This document shows, in pieces, positions 9,071 through 19,600 of a stretch of 64,000 nt of DNA (position 1 is the stretch's first letter; each line of letters starts with the position of its first letter). Made by a program: the position numbers and the translations under genes. Source of the DNA: Holophagales bacterium (GTDB lineage Bacteria; Acidobacteriota; Thermoanaerobaculia; Multivoradales; Multivoraceae); contig VXSP01000046.1 of the NCBI GenBank assembly GCA_009837885.1, positions 62,001-126,000 of the forward strand, given 5' to 3'. The notes beneath the pieces were generated by a model. It searched no databases. It was not told the DNA's origin and worked only from the letters and a program-made list of their open reading frames with translations.

Positions 9071-10641
9071 AACTCAAGGTACCTTTGGGCAAGGCGCGGT
9101 CGGCCGCCGCGCTTCTGTTGATGGCGGCCGTAGCCGCCGCGGGCATCGGCTGCGGGCAGTCCAACGCCGAAGCGGGCGGCGAGAGCCCCCGCGCCGGTCA
9201 GGGCGGTCCTGGCGGCGGCCCTCCGGGTGGCGGCCGGCCCGGAGGACGCGGCGGCGGTCCTCCGGGGGGCTTTCCCGGTGGCTTCCCGCCGAGCTTCGGC
9301 GGTGCCACTACCGCGATTCCGGTCGCGGTGACGAGCGTCATGCGGCGAGACATCGCGGACTACCTGGAGACCAACGGTTCGCTCGAGGCCGAGAACGAGG
9401 TGGACATCGTGGCGCGTACGGCCGGTCCCATCGTCGAGCTGAACGTCGAGGAGGGCGACTTCGTCCGCAAGGGCCAGGTGCTGGCCCGCATCGACGCGGT
9501 CGAGATCGAGGCGCAGCTCGGCATCGCCCGCGTCAACCTGGCGGAGGCGGAGCTGGCCTGGAAGCGCGCCCAGGATTCGTTCGAGGCTGAGGTGGTCAGC
9601 CAGGAGGCCTACGACCTGGCCAGGTCGAACTTCGACGGAGCTGCCGCCCAGATCGTCGGTACCGAGATCCTGCTGGACTTCACCGTGATCCGGGCGCCGT
9701 TCGACGGGCTGATAGTCGAACGCGTCGTCAAGAACGCCGAGTACGTCGCGAACAACGCGCGGCTGTTCCGGATCTCCGACTTCGACCCGTTGCTCTGTCC
9801 GATTCAGCTCCCCGAGAAGGACCTGCCGCGGCTCAAGCTGGATCAATCCGCGCACCTCACCGTCGAGGCCTATCCCGGATTGCGCTTTCCGGCCCGTGTG
9901 CTGCGGATCAGCCCGGTGGTCGACCCTGCGACCGGTACGGTCAAGGTCACCCTCGAAGTGCAGGCCCAGGGCCGCCTGCGGCCCGGCATGTTCGCCAGCG
10001 TGTTCGTCGAGACCGACGTTCACGAGAACGCGCTCGTCGTGCCGAAGCAGGCCCTGGTCCTGGAGAGCACGTCCGACACGGTGTACGTAGCGGTGGACGA
10101 CGGGGAGGGCGGCACGGTCGCCCGGCGCCGTGAACTCGAACTCGGTTACGAGGAGAGCGACAGCCTGGAGGTGCTTTCGGGCCTTCGCGAGGGTGAGGAC
10201 GTCGTGACCATCGGTCAGGACGGCCTCTCCGACCAGACGCCGATCTCGGTGGATCAGCGTGAGGGGCCGGCCGCGGCGCCCACGATGTTCACGTCGGGCC
10301 CGGGTCCGGCCCAAGCTGCCGGGAACCCGGCCCGGGTCGCGGCCGGTCAAGCGGCCCCGCCAGATGGCGGAACGGCGGCTGCCGGGCAGGCCGCGCCGCA
10401 GGCCAGCCGGCCCGCCGGGCCCGCTGGCTTTCGTGGCGGTCCGCCGGGTGGCTTCGACCCGGGTCAAATGACCCCGGAACGGCTCGAGATGATGCGGGCC
10501 CGGATGAAGGAACGGGGCATGAGCGACGAGCAGATCGACCAGATGATGGAGCGCATCCGGAGTGGCCAGGGGCCGCCGGGAAGACCCGGTGGACCGCCCG
10601 GCAGGCAACAGGGTGGACCGCCGAGCCGGCCGCAGGGTTGA
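9067..10641 (+). CDS. Efflux RND periplasmic adaptor (membrane fusion protein)
   Basis: ATG 9067 overlaps the permease stop; lipobox-like signal (AAGIGC), barrel-sandwich motif (GPIVELNVEEGDFVRKGQVLARID), Gly/Pro-rich N- and C-terminal tails. Confidence 0.9.
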   Translation: MKLKVPLGKARSAAALLLMAAVAAAGIGCGQSNAEAGGESPRAGQGGPGGGPPGGGRPGGRGGGPPGGFPGGFPPSFGGATTAIPVAVTSVMRRDIADYLETNGSLEAENEVDIVARTAGPIVELNVEEGDFVRKGQVLARIDAVEIEAQLGIARVNLAEAELAWKRAQDSFEAEVVSQEAYDLARSNFDGAAAQIVGTEILLDFTVIRAPFDGLIVERVVKNAEYVANNARLFRISDFDPLLCPIQLPEKDLPRLKLDQSAHLTVEAYPGLRFPARVLRISPVVDPATGTVKVTLEVQAQGRLRPGMFASVFVETDVHENALVVPKQALVLESTSDTVYVAVDDGEGGTVARRRELELGYEESDSLEVLSGLREGEDVVTIGQDGLSDQTPISVDQREGPAAAPTMFTSGPGPAQAAGNPARVAAGQAAPPDGGTAAAGQAAPQASRPAGPAGFRGGPPGGFDPGQMTPERLEMMRARMKERGMSDEQIDQMMERIRSGQGPPGRPGGPPGRQQGGPPSRPQG

Positions 10642-10676
10642 GCGGCAGCGGCGGCTTCTGACCAGGTAATCACGAG

Positions 10677-13600
10677 ATGCGGGTTGTTTCCTTCGCCACC
10701 CGGCGACCGGTCACGGTGTTCATCTTCGCCCTGGCGGCGGTGGTGTTCGGCGGCGTTGCCTTCCGTGATCTGGCGGTCGATCTGCTGCCGGACATCACAT
10801 ACCCGTCTCTCACCGTTCAGACCGGGTACGAGGGCGCGGCGCCGGTCGAGATGGAGACCCTGATCACGCGGCCCGTGGAGGACGCGGTCGGTGTGGTCAA
10901 CGGGGTCAACCGGGTCATCTCCAGCTCCCGGGCGGACATCAGCGAGGTCACCCTGGAGTTCTCGTGGGGCACGAACATGGACTTCGCGTCGCTCGACGTG
11001 CGCGAGCGGCTGGATCAGGTGCGCTTGCCGGTCCAGGCCGAACGGCCGGTGCTGCTGCGCTACGACCCTTCTCTCGATCCGATCCTCCGGATGGGACTCG
11101 CGGGCGGCGGGAGCGACCTGATCGCGCTGCGCCTGCTGGCCGAGGAGGATCTCAAGCGGAAGCTCGAACGCCTTGAAGGAGTGGCCGCGGTCGTCGTCAG
11201 CGGCGGCCTGGAGGAGGAGATCCAGGTCGAGATCGACGAGCGGCGTCTGACCAGTCTCGGGCTGACGATGAACCTGGTGATGACCCGTTTGGCGCAGGAG
11301 AACGTGAACCTGACCGGCGGCCGGCTGCGTGACGGCCAGACGGACTACCTGGTGCGAACGATCAACGAGTTGCTGCGTCCGGAAGAGATACGGGAGATCG
11401 TGATCGACCGCTCCCAGGGCGCGATCGTCCGTCTCGAGGACATCGCCCGCGTCTACCAGGGCGCCAGGGAACGCGAGGTGATCACCCGGATCGACGGCCA
11501 GGAGGCGGTGGAAATCGCGGTCTACAAGGAGGGCGGCACCAACACGGTGACTGTCGCTTCCGCCGTGCTCGATCGGGTGGAGGGGCTCGAGGAGGAGATC
11601 AGGCAGATCGATCCACAGCTCGAACTGACCGTCCTCACCGACCAGTCCCGTTACATCCGCGACTCGGTGTCGGCCGTGATCGAGACGGCCCTGATCGGCG
11701 GCTCGCTCGCGATCGTCGTCCTCTTCCTGTTCCTGCGCAGCGCGCCGAAGACGCTGATCATCGGGATCTCGATTCCGGTCTCGGTCGTGGCGACCTTCTT
11801 CCTGATGTACGTCGCCGGCGTGTCGCTCAACATCATGTCGCTCGGCGGCATCACCCTGGGAATCGGTCTCCTGCTGGACAATTCGATCGTCGTCCTGGAA
11901 GCGATCCAGCGCCGGCGCGATCAGGGGCTGAGCGTCGTCGAGGCGGCCCGGGCCGGCGCCTCGGAGGTCGGCAGGGCGGTGATCGCGAGCACGATCACGA
12001 CCGTGTGCGTGTTCGTGCCGATCGTGTTCGTCGAGGGCGTCGCGGGCCAGATGTTCGGTGACCAGGCCCTCACCGTGACGTTCTCCCTGCTGGTGTCGCT
12101 GGGGGTCGCGCTGACCGTGATCCCGATGCTCGCCTCCCGGAAGTTTTTCGCCGCCGGGGAACCGGTCGAGAAGGTCCGACACGTCGGGCGTTCCAACCCT
12201 GTGACCCGTGCGCTCTCGGCCTTCTTCGACGCAATCGGCGTGGGCGTCGCGCTGGTCGTCAAACATGTGTTCCGTGCCGTCTCGACCGTCATGTCGTTCC
12301 TGCTCCGGCCGGTGCTTGCGGCGTTCGGCGCATTGCTACGTGGCATCACGGCCGTGTACGCCCGCGTCCTTCGCGGGGCCCTTCGCCACCCCGCGCTGGT
12401 CGTCCTGGCGGCCGTCGTGCTTCTCGCGGGCAGCGTCCAGCTCATTGGTTCACTGGGCAGCGAACTGGTTCCGGAACTGATCCAGGGTGAGTTCTACGTC
12501 GACGCCGAGCTGGCGCCGGGTAGCCGCCTGGAAGTGACGGATCGGCGCCTGGAGATGGTCGACAGTTTCGTGCGGAGTCTCGAGGACGACGTGCAGTCGG
12601 TCTACATGGTCGTGGGCACGTCGAACGAACAGGGGGGCGCCGCGGGAGAGAGACGCGAGAACATCGGCCAGGTGAACGTGCGATTGAATCCCCCGGTCGA
12701 CGTGGAGCGGGAGGAGATGGTGATGAGCCGGATCCGGAACTGGATCGACCAAAGCAACTCCTCCTTCGCCAGTCCGACGACTCCGGTCGCGGGTGCGGCC
12801 TCGGTAGCTGCCGGCGCCGGGTTCGAGCCTGGTTCCGTCGCCGCGGACGACTCGCTGAAGTACCGCTTCGGCCGTCCGACCTACTTCAGCTTCCGGAGCC
12901 CGGTCGAGGTGCAGATCCGTGGCCACAACCTGGCGTTGCTGGAGAGGCTGGCCGATCAGGTGGCGTCGCGAATGCGCGAAGTCGAGGGTCTGGTGGACGT
13001 GAAGTCCTCAACGGAAGGCGGCAACCCGGAGCTGCAGATCGTCTTCGACCGGGAACGGCTGTCGACCCTGAACTACACGGTCGCCCAGCTCGGCGCCGTC
13101 ATCCGCTCAAAGGTGCAGGGGGACATCGCGACCGACATCGTGCGTGAGGATCGGAACATCGAAGTCAGGCTGCGGACCGACGAGGGCTACCGCGACTCGG
13201 TGCGTGATCTGCGCAATCTGAACATTCGCCAGAGCGGCGCCACGCCACTGCCGCTGTCGGCGGTGGCGGAGGTCATAGAGACGGAGGGGCCCGCCGAGAT
13301 CCGCCGGAGCGACGGCGGCCGGGTGGCGCTGATCGAGGCGAACATCGTCGGCAGGGACCTGGGCAGCGTGTCCGAGGACATCGAGGGCATCCTCGAGTCG
13401 ACGCGGTTCCCGGTGGGCTTCGACTACTCGATCGGCGGCCAGCGCCAGGAGATGGAACGTTCCTTCGACAGCATGAGACTGGCGATCCTGCTGGCGGTGT
13501 TCATGGTCTATCTGGTCATGGCGTCGCAGTTCGAATCACTGCTGCACCCCTTCGTCATCCTGTTCGCGGTGCCGTTCTCGATCATCGGCGCGATCGGCAT

Positions 13601-13997
13601 CCTGTACCTGACGCGGACGCCGGTCAGCATCGTCGTCCTGATCGGCGGCATCCTGCTGGCCGGGATCGTCGTGAACAACGCGATCATCCTGATCGACTAC
13701 ACGAATCGCTTGCGGCGCGCCGGCAAGGCCAAGGTGGAGGCCTTGCGCGAGGCCTGTCTGGTCCGCCTGCGCCCGATTCTGATGACGACATCGACCACCG
13801 TCCTGGGCCTGTTGCCGATGGCGCTGGGCCTGGGCGAGGGGGCGGAGCTGAGGACGCCGATGGCCCTGACCGTGGTCGGTGGACTGCTGACGTCGACGCT
13901 GTTGACGCTGATCGTGATTCCCGCGCTCTACCTCCTGCTGGACTTCCGCAAGCGCGACGCCGACGCCGAAGCTGTCGCCGAGGCTGCTGCTACGTAG
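10677..13997 (+). CDS. Second efflux RND transporter permease (AcrB/HAE1 family)
   Basis: 1106 aa; VVSFATRRPVTVFIFALAAVVFGGVAF, GIGLLLDNSIVVLEAIQRRR, AGIVVNNAIILIDYTNRLRRAGK. Confidence 0.93.
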   Translation: MRVVSFATRRPVTVFIFALAAVVFGGVAFRDLAVDLLPDITYPSLTVQTGYEGAAPVEMETLITRPVEDAVGVVNGVNRVISSSRADISEVTLEFSWGTNMDFASLDVRERLDQVRLPVQAERPVLLRYDPSLDPILRMGLAGGGSDLIALRLLAEEDLKRKLERLEGVAAVVVSGGLEEEIQVEIDERRLTSLGLTMNLVMTRLAQENVNLTGGRLRDGQTDYLVRTINELLRPEEIREIVIDRSQGAIVRLEDIARVYQGAREREVITRIDGQEAVEIAVYKEGGTNTVTVASAVLDRVEGLEEEIRQIDPQLELTVLTDQSRYIRDSVSAVIETALIGGSLAIVVLFLFLRSAPKTLIIGISIPVSVVATFFLMYVAGVSLNIMSLGGITLGIGLLLDNSIVVLEAIQRRRDQGLSVVEAARAGASEVGRAVIASTITTVCVFVPIVFVEGVAGQMFGDQALTVTFSLLVSLGVALTVIPMLASRKFFAAGEPVEKVRHVGRSNPVTRALSAFFDAIGVGVALVVKHVFRAVSTVMSFLLRPVLAAFGALLRGITAVYARVLRGALRHPALVVLAAVVLLAGSVQLIGSLGSELVPELIQGEFYVDAELAPGSRLEVTDRRLEMVDSFVRSLEDDVQSVYMVVGTSNEQGGAAGERRENIGQVNVRLNPPVDVEREEMVMSRIRNWIDQSNSSFASPTTPVAGAASVAAGAGFEPGSVAADDSLKYRFGRPTYFSFRSPVEVQIRGHNLALLERLADQVASRMREVEGLVDVKSSTEGGNPELQIVFDRERLSTLNYTVAQLGAVIRSKVQGDIATDIVREDRNIEVRLRTDEGYRDSVRDLRNLNIRQSGATPLPLSAVAEVIETEGPAEIRRSDGGRVALIEANIVGRDLGSVSEDIEGILESTRFPVGFDYSIGGQRQEMERSFDSMRLAILLAVFMVYLVMASQFESLLHPFVILFAVPFSIIGAIGILYLTRTPVSIVVLIGGILLAGIVVNNAIILIDYTNRLRRAGKAKVEALREACLVRLRPILMTTSTTVLGLLPMALGLGEGAELRTPMALTVVGGLLTSTLLTLIVIPALYLLLDFRKRDADAEAVAEAAAT

Positions 13998-14040
13998 GCC
14001 GTCCGCAGCGGCGTTTGGGTAGGCCGTCTGCGACGGCGTC
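13994..14040. repeat. Two imperfect 21-bp direct repeats, each with an internal inverted repeat (REP-like)
   Basis: GTAGGCCGTCCGCAGCGGCGT and GTAGGCCGTCTGCGACGGCGT separated by 5 bp, immediately after the RND permease stop. Confidence 0.6.
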
Positions 14041-14055
14041 GGTAGACCGAGAGTG

Positions 14056-16395
14056 CTACGGGAACGCTTGTTCGAGTCCCGGGACGGTCCAGGGATCCAC
14101 TCGGTCGCTTGTTCGCTGGCGGACGCTGGTCACGAGTTCGAATGGGACCGGATCAGCGGTGTTGCCCCAGCTTCGGCGGATGTAGGTGAGGAGGGCTGCG
14201 ATGGCGGTGTCGGGGAGGCGGGGGTCGGCGGCGAAGCCGGGCATCAGGTCGTCCCAGGTTTGGCCATGGACTTCGATGGGGCCTTCGATGCCGTGGAGCA
14301 CCAGGGCGACCAGGCGTTCGGGGGATCCGAGGACCCACGGAGTGTTGACCAGACTCGGGCCCAGTCCTTCCTGGCCCCGTCCGTCGTTGTTGTGGCAGGA
14401 GCGGCAGGCGCGGTAGTGGCGGCGGCCGCGGTTGAACTGGGCGGCTTCGGCCGCGGTCAGTGCGGGAGCGGCAGCCGGGGCTTCGGGGGCCTCGCCGGTG
14501 GCCGTGCCGTCCAGGTTCGCGGCGAGGGCGACCTGCCGGTGGAAGGGGTTGTCCGGCGTTGCCGCGACGCGTTCGGCGAGGACGTTTCTTGCCCAGGTCG
14601 ACCGCCGGGCCATGGCGCCAACGGTCAGGAGCGCCTGGGTGCGCACCTGGGGCGAGGAGGAGTCGAGCAGTTCCGCGACCGCGGTCTCACCGGTGGCGCT
14701 TTCGGTCAGCGTCTCCTCGCCGGTGCGCAAGGCGTGGACGACGAGCCAGGGATTCCGGGATCGCAGGGCCTTCTGCACGGTGGCGTCATCCAGCTCGCCG
14801 CGGCCATGAAGCGTCCACAGGGCGTGAATGCGTGCCAAGGGCTCGTCGGCGGAACGGGCAAGCTCGCGCAGGGCGTCGCGGCCCGTGCCGTCGAGTTCGC
14901 CTTCGACCAGTAGCCGCTGGGCCGTGTCGCGCTGCCAGCCGTTCGGGTGGGACAGGGCGGCAATGCGGTCGGCCGCTGCCGCAAGGCCTGGCGCGTCGCG
15001 ACGGACGGCGGCGGGGTTCTCGGCATCGCCCTCCCAGACCACGCGGTAGATGCGGCCCATGCCGAGCGGGCGGTCGAGCCCGTGCTCGAGTATGTACTCG
15101 CGGAGGTAGGTCGTTACGTAGCGGACGTGCTGGAGGATGCCGCGGTACATGTCGATCACGTAGAGGGCGCCGTCCGGACCGACCTTCGCATCGACCGGGC
15201 GGAAGCGCTCGTCGGTCGAGGCCAGGAACTCGCGTTCGACCCAGTCCGCGTCGCCGTAACGACGGTGCTCGGCGACGAGGGTCGGAATGCCGCCGTCCAT
15301 CGGACCGGGCGCGAGATCGAAGTGGGCGACCACGTTGCCGGCGGGTTCCGGCACGAAGACGTCGCCCCGGAACGTGGCCGGAAACTGGTCGCCCCGATAG
15401 ACGACGAGGCCGCTCACCGAGGTGGTCACCGCCAGCCGGCCGTCCTCGCGGAGCATGCCGTTCACGTAGCCGCGGTTGATGCCCGGATTCACGCGGATCG
15501 AGTGGACTGCTTCGTCGCGGACGAGTCGCTCGCTGGCGCCGATGCCCCCACCCCGCGGCTGGTGCTCCGGGTTGGCGAGGGCGTAGTCGGCCGGGATGAG
15601 GTCGGCGAACAGGTAGCGGGAGTTCGTGTTGTAGTAGAGGCGGCCGACGTCGTCCTGGGCGATGCCCCACTGGCCTCGGAACAGGGTCGAATCGACCTCG
15701 ATCGACACACCCTCGGCGGTCCGACGCAGCCGGAAGCGGCGGTCGGACTTGGCGTTGTAGAGCCAGTTGTCGAGGGCCCAGAGGAGCCCGTTCTCCGTGT
15801 GCTCGAGCAGGTCGGGGTCCGGGTCGCCGTAGTCGAGCAGGCGCTCCCGGCTGCCGCATCGGGGCAGTTCGCCGGCTGCGGTTTCGCTCCGGCACAGCCA
15901 GAGGTGGGGCGGTTCGCCGATCAGGATGCCGCCCGAGACGGCCGCGATCGCGCGCGGGCTGACCAGACCATCCACGTAGACGCCGCTCCTGTTCATCGCG
16001 CCGTCTCCATCGGTGTCCTCGAGCACGACGACGCGGCCTACCGGCTCCTGTTCCCCCTCGCCGTCCACGGTTGGCATGAAGCCACGCATCTCGACCACAT
16101 AGAGAAGGCCGCGCTCGTCCCAGGCCATCGCCACCGGGTCCTCGACCAGAGGCTCCGCGGCGACGAGTTCGACGCGGAAGCCCGGTGGGACGCGCAGGGT
16201 CGCCATCGCTTCGTCTGGGGCGAGAGGAGGCGCTTCAGGCACCTCGAAGCGGTGCCACACCTGTTCCATGACGTGGCCTTCGCGGTCGCCTCGCTGGGCC
16301 GCCGCCGGGCTCTCCGCGCCGAGGGTGAGGCTGACGAGCACGATCGCCACGGCGATTTTGCGTGGGGGTTTCCGAGGCATCCGGTCAGCGCGCAA
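14056..16395 (-). CDS. PVC-type membrane-bound dehydrogenase-like beta-propeller protein with HEAT-like repeats and C-terminal cytochrome c domain
   Basis: 779 aa; MATLRVPPGFRVELVAAEPLVEDPVAMAWDERGLLYVVEMRGF, VDAKVGPDGALYVIDMYRGI, heme motif CRSCHNNDGRGQEGLGPSLV. Confidence 0.85.
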   Translation of the reverse strand: MRADRMPRKPPRKIAVAIVLVSLTLGAESPAAAQRGDREGHVMEQVWHRFEVPEAPPLAPDEAMATLRVPPGFRVELVAAEPLVEDPVAMAWDERGLLYVVEMRGFMPTVDGEGEQEPVGRVVVLEDTDGDGAMNRSGVYVDGLVSPRAIAAVSGGILIGEPPHLWLCRSETAAGELPRCGSRERLLDYGDPDPDLLEHTENGLLWALDNWLYNAKSDRRFRLRRTAEGVSIEVDSTLFRGQWGIAQDDVGRLYYNTNSRYLFADLIPADYALANPEHQPRGGGIGASERLVRDEAVHSIRVNPGINRGYVNGMLREDGRLAVTTSVSGLVVYRGDQFPATFRGDVFVPEPAGNVVAHFDLAPGPMDGGIPTLVAEHRRYGDADWVEREFLASTDERFRPVDAKVGPDGALYVIDMYRGILQHVRYVTTYLREYILEHGLDRPLGMGRIYRVVWEGDAENPAAVRRDAPGLAAAADRIAALSHPNGWQRDTAQRLLVEGELDGTGRDALRELARSADEPLARIHALWTLHGRGELDDATVQKALRSRNPWLVVHALRTGEETLTESATGETAVAELLDSSSPQVRTQALLTVGAMARRSTWARNVLAERVAATPDNPFHRQVALAANLDGTATGEAPEAPAAAPALTAAEAAQFNRGRRHYRACRSCHNNDGRGQEGLGPSLVNTPWVLGSPERLVALVLHGIEGPIEVHGQTWDDLMPGFAADPRLPDTAIAALLTYIRRSWGNTADPVPFELVTSVRQRTSDRVDPWTVPGLEQAFP

Positions 16396-16616
16396 TGCTA
16401 CTCAAGGGATTGCCGTTTGGTGGTTGAGTGTGCGAGTCTCACCGGCGGCAAGTGCAAGCAACCTGTCGCGTTGCGGAGCGACGATTCGGCGACCGCGTCA
16501 GCGTTGACCCAGGTTCCCGAGAGAGTGATCGTCGAATGAGGATCACGATTGGCCTCAGTGTGCACGGGAGAGAATGACCGAGTGGCGACGCAGATTCATC
16601 ACGGAGCGAAAGATCG

Positions 16617-19600
16617 GTGAGGCCGGGACAGCATGTGGCGACCACTGTCGTCGTGGCCTTTGTGGGCCTCGGGTCCCCGTCGTTCGGCCAATCCGGCGAG
16701 TCCGCGCAGTCCGCGTTGGCACACGGGGAAGCCAGAGCCGCAGTCCCGTTCATCGGGGCACTGGAAGGTGAGTGGAAGCGGAACGAGAGCGTCAGCGAGG
16801 ATCCGATTCAGAAGACGGCTCTCCTCTGGCGGGATCCGGAGCGCACTTCCGCCGTGCTGACGGGCCTCTCGGCGAGCCTTGCCGAACGCGTGGGGCAACT
16901 GCGGCTCCACGTCATCGATGGGCAGATCCAGGTCCGGAACGCGCGATACGAAACACTCGAGCTGCCGACGGACGGCTCAACGGTCACCGATGAGTACGGC
17001 AACCGCCACCGCGCCAAGATCCTCCCGGGCGCGATCGAGATCGAGACGGCGAGACCGGGCTGGCTGCTGATCGAGACCTTCTACCGGCAGGCCGATGAAC
17101 TCCATCGCGTCGTCGAGATCCAGAGCGAGTCATTCCCGAATCTCAGGTTTCTCACGGTCTACGAGTGGGACGGCGACGGAGCTCCCAGGGCGAACCCCGT
17201 TGCCGTCGCCGCCGAGCGCCTGGTCCGGCCCGCGACGATACGCATCGTGCCTCCGCGGCGCAGTCAGCAGGAACTGCTCAGGGGCAGCATCGAAGTCGAG
17301 ACCCTGATTGTCGATCGGTCCATCGGCAGCGTGGACTTCTACCTTGACGGTCGACGGCTCGGGCGCGTGCGGAAGCTCCCTTTCCGCACCCGCATCAACC
17401 TCGCCGAGCCACCTCGCGAGCAGATTCTGGAGGTGCGGGCCTACAGTGCTCGCGGTGCTTTCATGGGCGGGGACAGCCTCGTCCTGAATCGCATCGATCC
17501 GCCCTTTGGGATCCGCATCGGTGCCGTCACCCCAAGCGAACCCGACGGTGCCGCGGTGCAGGTACTGACGCGCGTCGCGGTCCCGCGGGGCGCCGTCCTG
17601 GAACGGGTCGACTTCTACCGCAACGAGCGCCTCGCCTCGAGCGAGGATCAACTGCCGCAGCACGGCGCTACGGGCGGCTTCAGAACCGTCAGGGGAAGCC
17701 TGCCCACCCCCGACCTGTCCCCCAACGACTATGTCCGGGTCACCGCCACCCTCGCCGACGGTCGTGAACTGGAAGACGCCCAACTCATCGAGGGCGTCAC
17801 GTTCAAGGGAGAGATCGATGTCCAGCTCATTCACCTGCAGGTCCTCGTCGTCGATGCCGACGGCGCTCCGGTCGACGGGCTGGCCGCCGCCGACTTTCGC
17901 ATCGTCGAAGACGGCGAGCGGAAGGCGGTCGAGGATGTCCGGCAGGCCGGCGACGTACCGTTGATTCTGGGGATGGCGATCGACTCCTCGGCCAGCATGA
18001 GGCCGATGTGGAGTCAACTCAGATCGGTGGTGGGGACTTTCCTGGAGACCTCCCTGGCGGGCGAAGATCGGGCCTTTCTGGTCGACTTCGACGAGAACGT
18101 CCGCCTGCTTCAGCAGCCGACCGGCAGCCTGAGAGCGTTGCGAATCAGCATGGATCGGCTGGTACCCAACGGCGGCACGGCCCTGAACGACGGTATTCTG
18201 TTCTCCCTGATCCTGTACGGGGACGAACCCGGGAGGCGAGCCCTGGTCGTCGTAACCGACGGCGTGGACATCGACAGCCGATCCGAACCGGGGAGGGCCG
18301 CGGCCTTCGCGGAGCGGGTCGGGATCCCGCTCTACCTCATCGACCTCGGCCGGGATCGGATCGCCCTTCCGAACGGCAACGACTCCGACGGAGACGAAGC
18401 CGGCGCGCCACTGGTACGAACCGCACGATCCGCCGACCACGTCCTGCGCATGCGGCAGCAGGCCCGGCAGAGCGGCGGGCGACTGTTCCGGATCGACCCT
18501 GAGCTTCCTCAGGCGGAGTTCCTGGACCGCGTCCAGCGGGTGTTCGACCAGATCAGGGAGGATCTCCGACGGCAGCAGGTGCTGACGTACTACACCAGCC
18601 GGCCGATCGGGGCCGCCATCGATCCGGATGTGGAGGTAATGGGAAGAGGGCTGGCGGTAAGGAGCGTACTTCCGCTCGACCGAATCGACGCGGATCTTGT
18701 CGGTACGCCGGCGGAAGCGCGGGACGCGACGGAGTACACGTACACGGCGACCGGCACGGAGGACGACGCGGTACTCGTGTCGGTGTCAGGTCTTCCGGCG
18801 AAGATGGTTGCTGGCGGTACAGCGACGGTGACGGTGACGGTGAAGAACGCCGGCACGACCACGTGGACGCCTTTCGGGGGCTACGGTCTCGGCTCGCAGA
18901 GTCCGCACGACAATGACAACTGGGGGCTCCGGAGGGCGCCCCTCTTCGGGAGCGTGGCGCCGAACGAGACGGCCGCTTTCGAGTTCCCGATCACGGCGCC
19001 CGAGGAGACGGGCAGCTACAGATTCGCGTGGCGGATGGTGCGAGACCCCGGGGGCTGGTTCGGGTCGGGCGCTGTCGACGTGCCGGTCACGGTGGAGGAC
19101 CCGTCGTTCGGTGACGCGACGATCCCCGACCAGACCTGGGTTCAGTACGAGGCGCTGGAACCCTTGACGTTTCCCACGGCGAGCGGCGGCGACGGGGAGT
19201 TGACCTATGGGCTGGCGCCGCCACTGCCGCCTGGCCTGAGTTTCGACCTGGCGACGCGCGTGCTGTGGGGAACACCCGCGACGCCGCTGCCGGCCACGGA
19301 GTACACCTACACGGCGACGGATGCAGACGGCGATGTGGTGACCCTTTCGTTCTCGATCACGGTGAAGGCGGCGGTCAGGGACGATGCTGCCGTCGTGTCG
19401 GTCCTGGGCCTCCCGTCGAAGATGGTCGCTGGCGAGGCAGCGACGGTGACGCTGACGGTGAGGAACACCGGAACGACGACGTGGACGCCTTTCGGGGGCT
19501 ACGGTCTCGGCTCGCAGAGTCCGCAGGACAACGACACCTGGGGGCTCCGGAGGGCGCCCCTCTACGGGAGCGTGGCGCCGAACGAGACGGTCACCTTCGA

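Noticed and set aside
10464-12266. 600-aa minus-strand ORF inside the second RND permease
   Set aside because: Shadow ORF of high-GC coding DNA.
14947-16539. 530-aa plus-strand ORF
   Set aside because: Antisense to the heme-containing dehydrogenase, which has clear motifs including CRSCH.
17130-18440. 436-aa minus-strand ORF
   Set aside because: Antisense to the VWFA-related protein; no recognisable family.
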